Below, piece by piece: positions 50,021 to 51,243 of a DNA stretch of 51,243 bases. The notes under the pieces are model-generated. The model was not told the DNA's origin. It did not search any database and saw only the letters and a list, made by a program, of their open reading frames with translations. This stretch comes from Clostridiaceae bacterium DTU059. Lineage in GTDB: Bacteria; Bacillota; Clostridia; DSM-8532. A program made the translations under genes and the position numbers. Every line of letters begins with the position of its first letter. Position 1 is the first letter of the stretch. The stretch is taken from contig LFSK01000160.1 in the NCBI GenBank assembly GCA_001512555.1, positions 12,627 through 63,869 of the forward strand. The letters are read 5' to 3'.

Positions 50021-51243
50021 ATGGGAATTATCAGAGCGGCATTTGAAGCAGTAAGAGGAGGCCTTGCCGATCAGTGGCTGGAAGTCATTGAAGCAAACGA
50101 TATGAGCGACACCACCGTGATGACAACAGGTGTGAAGGTGCGCAATGATAAGCGAAACCGGAATATCAAGGGAACCGATAATATTGTTTCCCAGGGCTCG
50201 ATTATTCACGTATATCCCAACCAGTTCATGATACTTACAGACGGCGGCAGAGTAGTTGACTATTCCGCAGAACCCGGCTATTACAAGGTTGATAATTCTT
50301 CCTCGCCATCCCTTTTCAGCGGGCAGTTCGGTGAGGCGCTAAAGGAAACATTCAGCAGAGTAAAATATGGGGGAACCACTCCCTATTCCCAGAAGGTTAT
50401 ATTCATCAATCTTCAGGAGATCAAGAACATTGCCTTCGGTACCGTTAATCCGATCAACTACTTTGACAACAAATACAATGCTGAACTCTTCCTTCGCTGC
50501 CACGGGTATTTCTCCATCCGCATTGTTGATCCATTAAAGTTCTATGCCGAGGCATTACCCAAGAACAAGGACAGGGTGGAAATCACCGACATACATAAGC
50601 TCTATCTTTCTGAATTCCTAACGGCACTTCAGGCGGCCATAAACAAGATGTCGGCAGACGGTTTCCAGATCTCCCATGTCACATCTAGGACCATGGAGCT
50701 TGCCCAATACATGGCCGATGCCCTTGATGACTCATGGACAGATAAGAGGGGCATGATAATTGAATCTGTCGGCATCAACAGCATTTCCTATGACGAGAAC
50801 TCCAGGAAACTTATCGATATGCGCAGCCATGGCGCCATGATGGCGGACCCGACCATAAGGGAAGGCTATGTCCAGACTACTATTGCAGATGGCCTTAAGG
50901 ATGCGGCATCAAACCCTTCAGGCGCCATGGCCGGGTTTATGGGGATTGGCATGGGTATGCAGACCGCCGGAACGTTCATGGGAGCCGCTTCCCAGACAAA
51001 TCAGTTCCAGATGCAGCAGATGCAGCAACAGATGCAGCAACCCCAGCAAATGCAGCAACCCCAGCAGGCACAGGCTGCAGCGGCTGGAAGCTGGGTCTGC
51101 TCCTGCGGAACAAGCAACACCGGAAAGTTCTGCATAGAATGCGGAAAACCCAAGGCAGCCGATGGTTCCTGGAAATGCTCATGTGGAGCCACAAATAGCG
51201 GAAAATTCTGCCCCCAGTGCGGCAATAAGAAGCCCGAATCCGT
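50021..51243 (+). CDS. SPFH-domain protein with C-terminal zinc ribbons (YdjI-like), cut at window end
   Basis: At least 407 aa from ATG 50021, with AAGGAG upstream; no stop before the window ends. It begins GIIRAAFEAVRGGLADQW and has a SPFH/band-7 region (about 30-300, including IDPLKFYAEALPKNK-like and MIIESVGINSISYDE). A Gly/Met-rich stretch follows, then a Gln/Met-rich linker, then zinc ribbon repeats with Cys pairs in WVCSCGTSNTGKFCIECGK and WKCSCGATNSGKFCPQCGN. In Bacillus, YdjI has this layout and acts with PspA-like proteins in membrane stress. The partner genes, if any, lie beyond the window. Confidence 0.87.
   Translation, partial: MGIIRAAFEAVRGGLADQWLEVIEANDMSDTTVMTTGVKVRNDKRNRNIKGTDNIVSQGSIIHVYPNQFMILTDGGRVVDYSAEPGYYKVDNSSSPSLFSGQFGEALKETFSRVKYGGTTPYSQKVIFINLQEIKNIAFGTVNPINYFDNKYNAELFLRCHGYFSIRIVDPLKFYAEALPKNKDRVEITDIHKLYLSEFLTALQAAINKMSADGFQISHVTSRTMELAQYMADALDDSWTDKRGMIIESVGINSISYDENSRKLIDMRSHGAMMADPTIREGYVQTTIADGLKDAASNPSGAMAGFMGIGMGMQTAGTFMGAASQTNQFQMQQMQQQMQQPQQMQQPQQAQAAAAGSWVCSCGTSNTGKFCIECGKPKAADGSWKCSCGATNSGKFCPQCGNKKPES

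Overview
The window looks like chromosome of a low-to-moderate GC, anaerobic, saccharolytic member of the Clostridia (Firmicutes). Evidence: a yaaO/tmk/yaaR/holB/yaaT/yabB-type cluster, a SpoIID/LytB-fold protein, strong AGGAGG-type ribosome sites with several TTG/GTG starts, two clostridial ferredoxins, a ferredoxin-dependent 2-oxoacid oxidoreductase, and hemicellulose genes (araD, an araB-like kinase, a GH120 beta-xylosidase). No rRNA and no CRISPR array were seen. Two tRNAs (Ala-GGC, Arg-TCT) lie on the minus strand.

Layout. 0-2.5 kb: the start of a divergent lipoprotein gene, an AraC regulator with direct-repeat operator candidates, and a secreted, membrane-anchored beta-helix protein. 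2.5-4.9 kb: remains of a mobile element (CPCC protein, 5'-truncated DUF4417 gene, integrase fragment with arm-type-like repeats) beside tRNA-Ala. 5.1-9.1 kb: iron alcohol dehydrogenase, then araD and the FGGY kinase, then tRNA-Arg. 9.3-16.9 kb: M3 oligopeptidase, a type IV pilus operon (pilC-like, four pilin-like genes, pilT), an RNase H-like gene and a convergent CofE-like gene. 17-23.9 kb: housekeeping genes (SpoIID-like, lspA, rluD, copZ-like, yccF, nadD, yqeK, mgtC, lepB). 23.9-28.4 kb: XRE-cupin regulator with two matching palindromic operators, then potABCD. 28.5-34.2 kb: Orn/Lys/Arg decarboxylase, tmk, yaaR, holB, ricT, a small ferredoxin and trmN6. 34.2-36.4 kb: a fumarase-type beta subunit, a ParA-like ATPase, an ArsC/Spx-fold protein and a GNAT. 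36.4-40.06 kb: a Na/Pi cotransporter and a membrane J-domain protein, bracketed by two copies of a ~95-bp hairpin repeat. 40-42 kb: GH120 beta-xylosidase. 42.2-47.1 kb: an AT-rich defence-type island. 47.1-49.8 kb: korDABC-type operon. 49.8 kb to the end: an SPFH protein with C-terminal zinc ribbons, cut by the window edge.

The most novel-looking part is the 42.2-47.1 kb island. A MazG-like NTP pyrophosphohydrolase overlaps a PD-(D/E)XK nuclease plus DUF2075 helicase by 4 bp. It is followed by an XRE/ImmA-IrrE protease that overlaps a DUF4411 PIN-type toxin, and then by a HEPN-like reading frame broken by one extra T in a T6 run. The parts resemble nucleotide-depleting, nuclease and RNase defence modules; joint function is inferred. 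The paired hairpin repeats at 36.4 and 40.0 kb, the AT-rich island, and the separation of the ParA-like ATPase from the kor operon suggest that 35.4-47.1 kb is an insertion-prone region.
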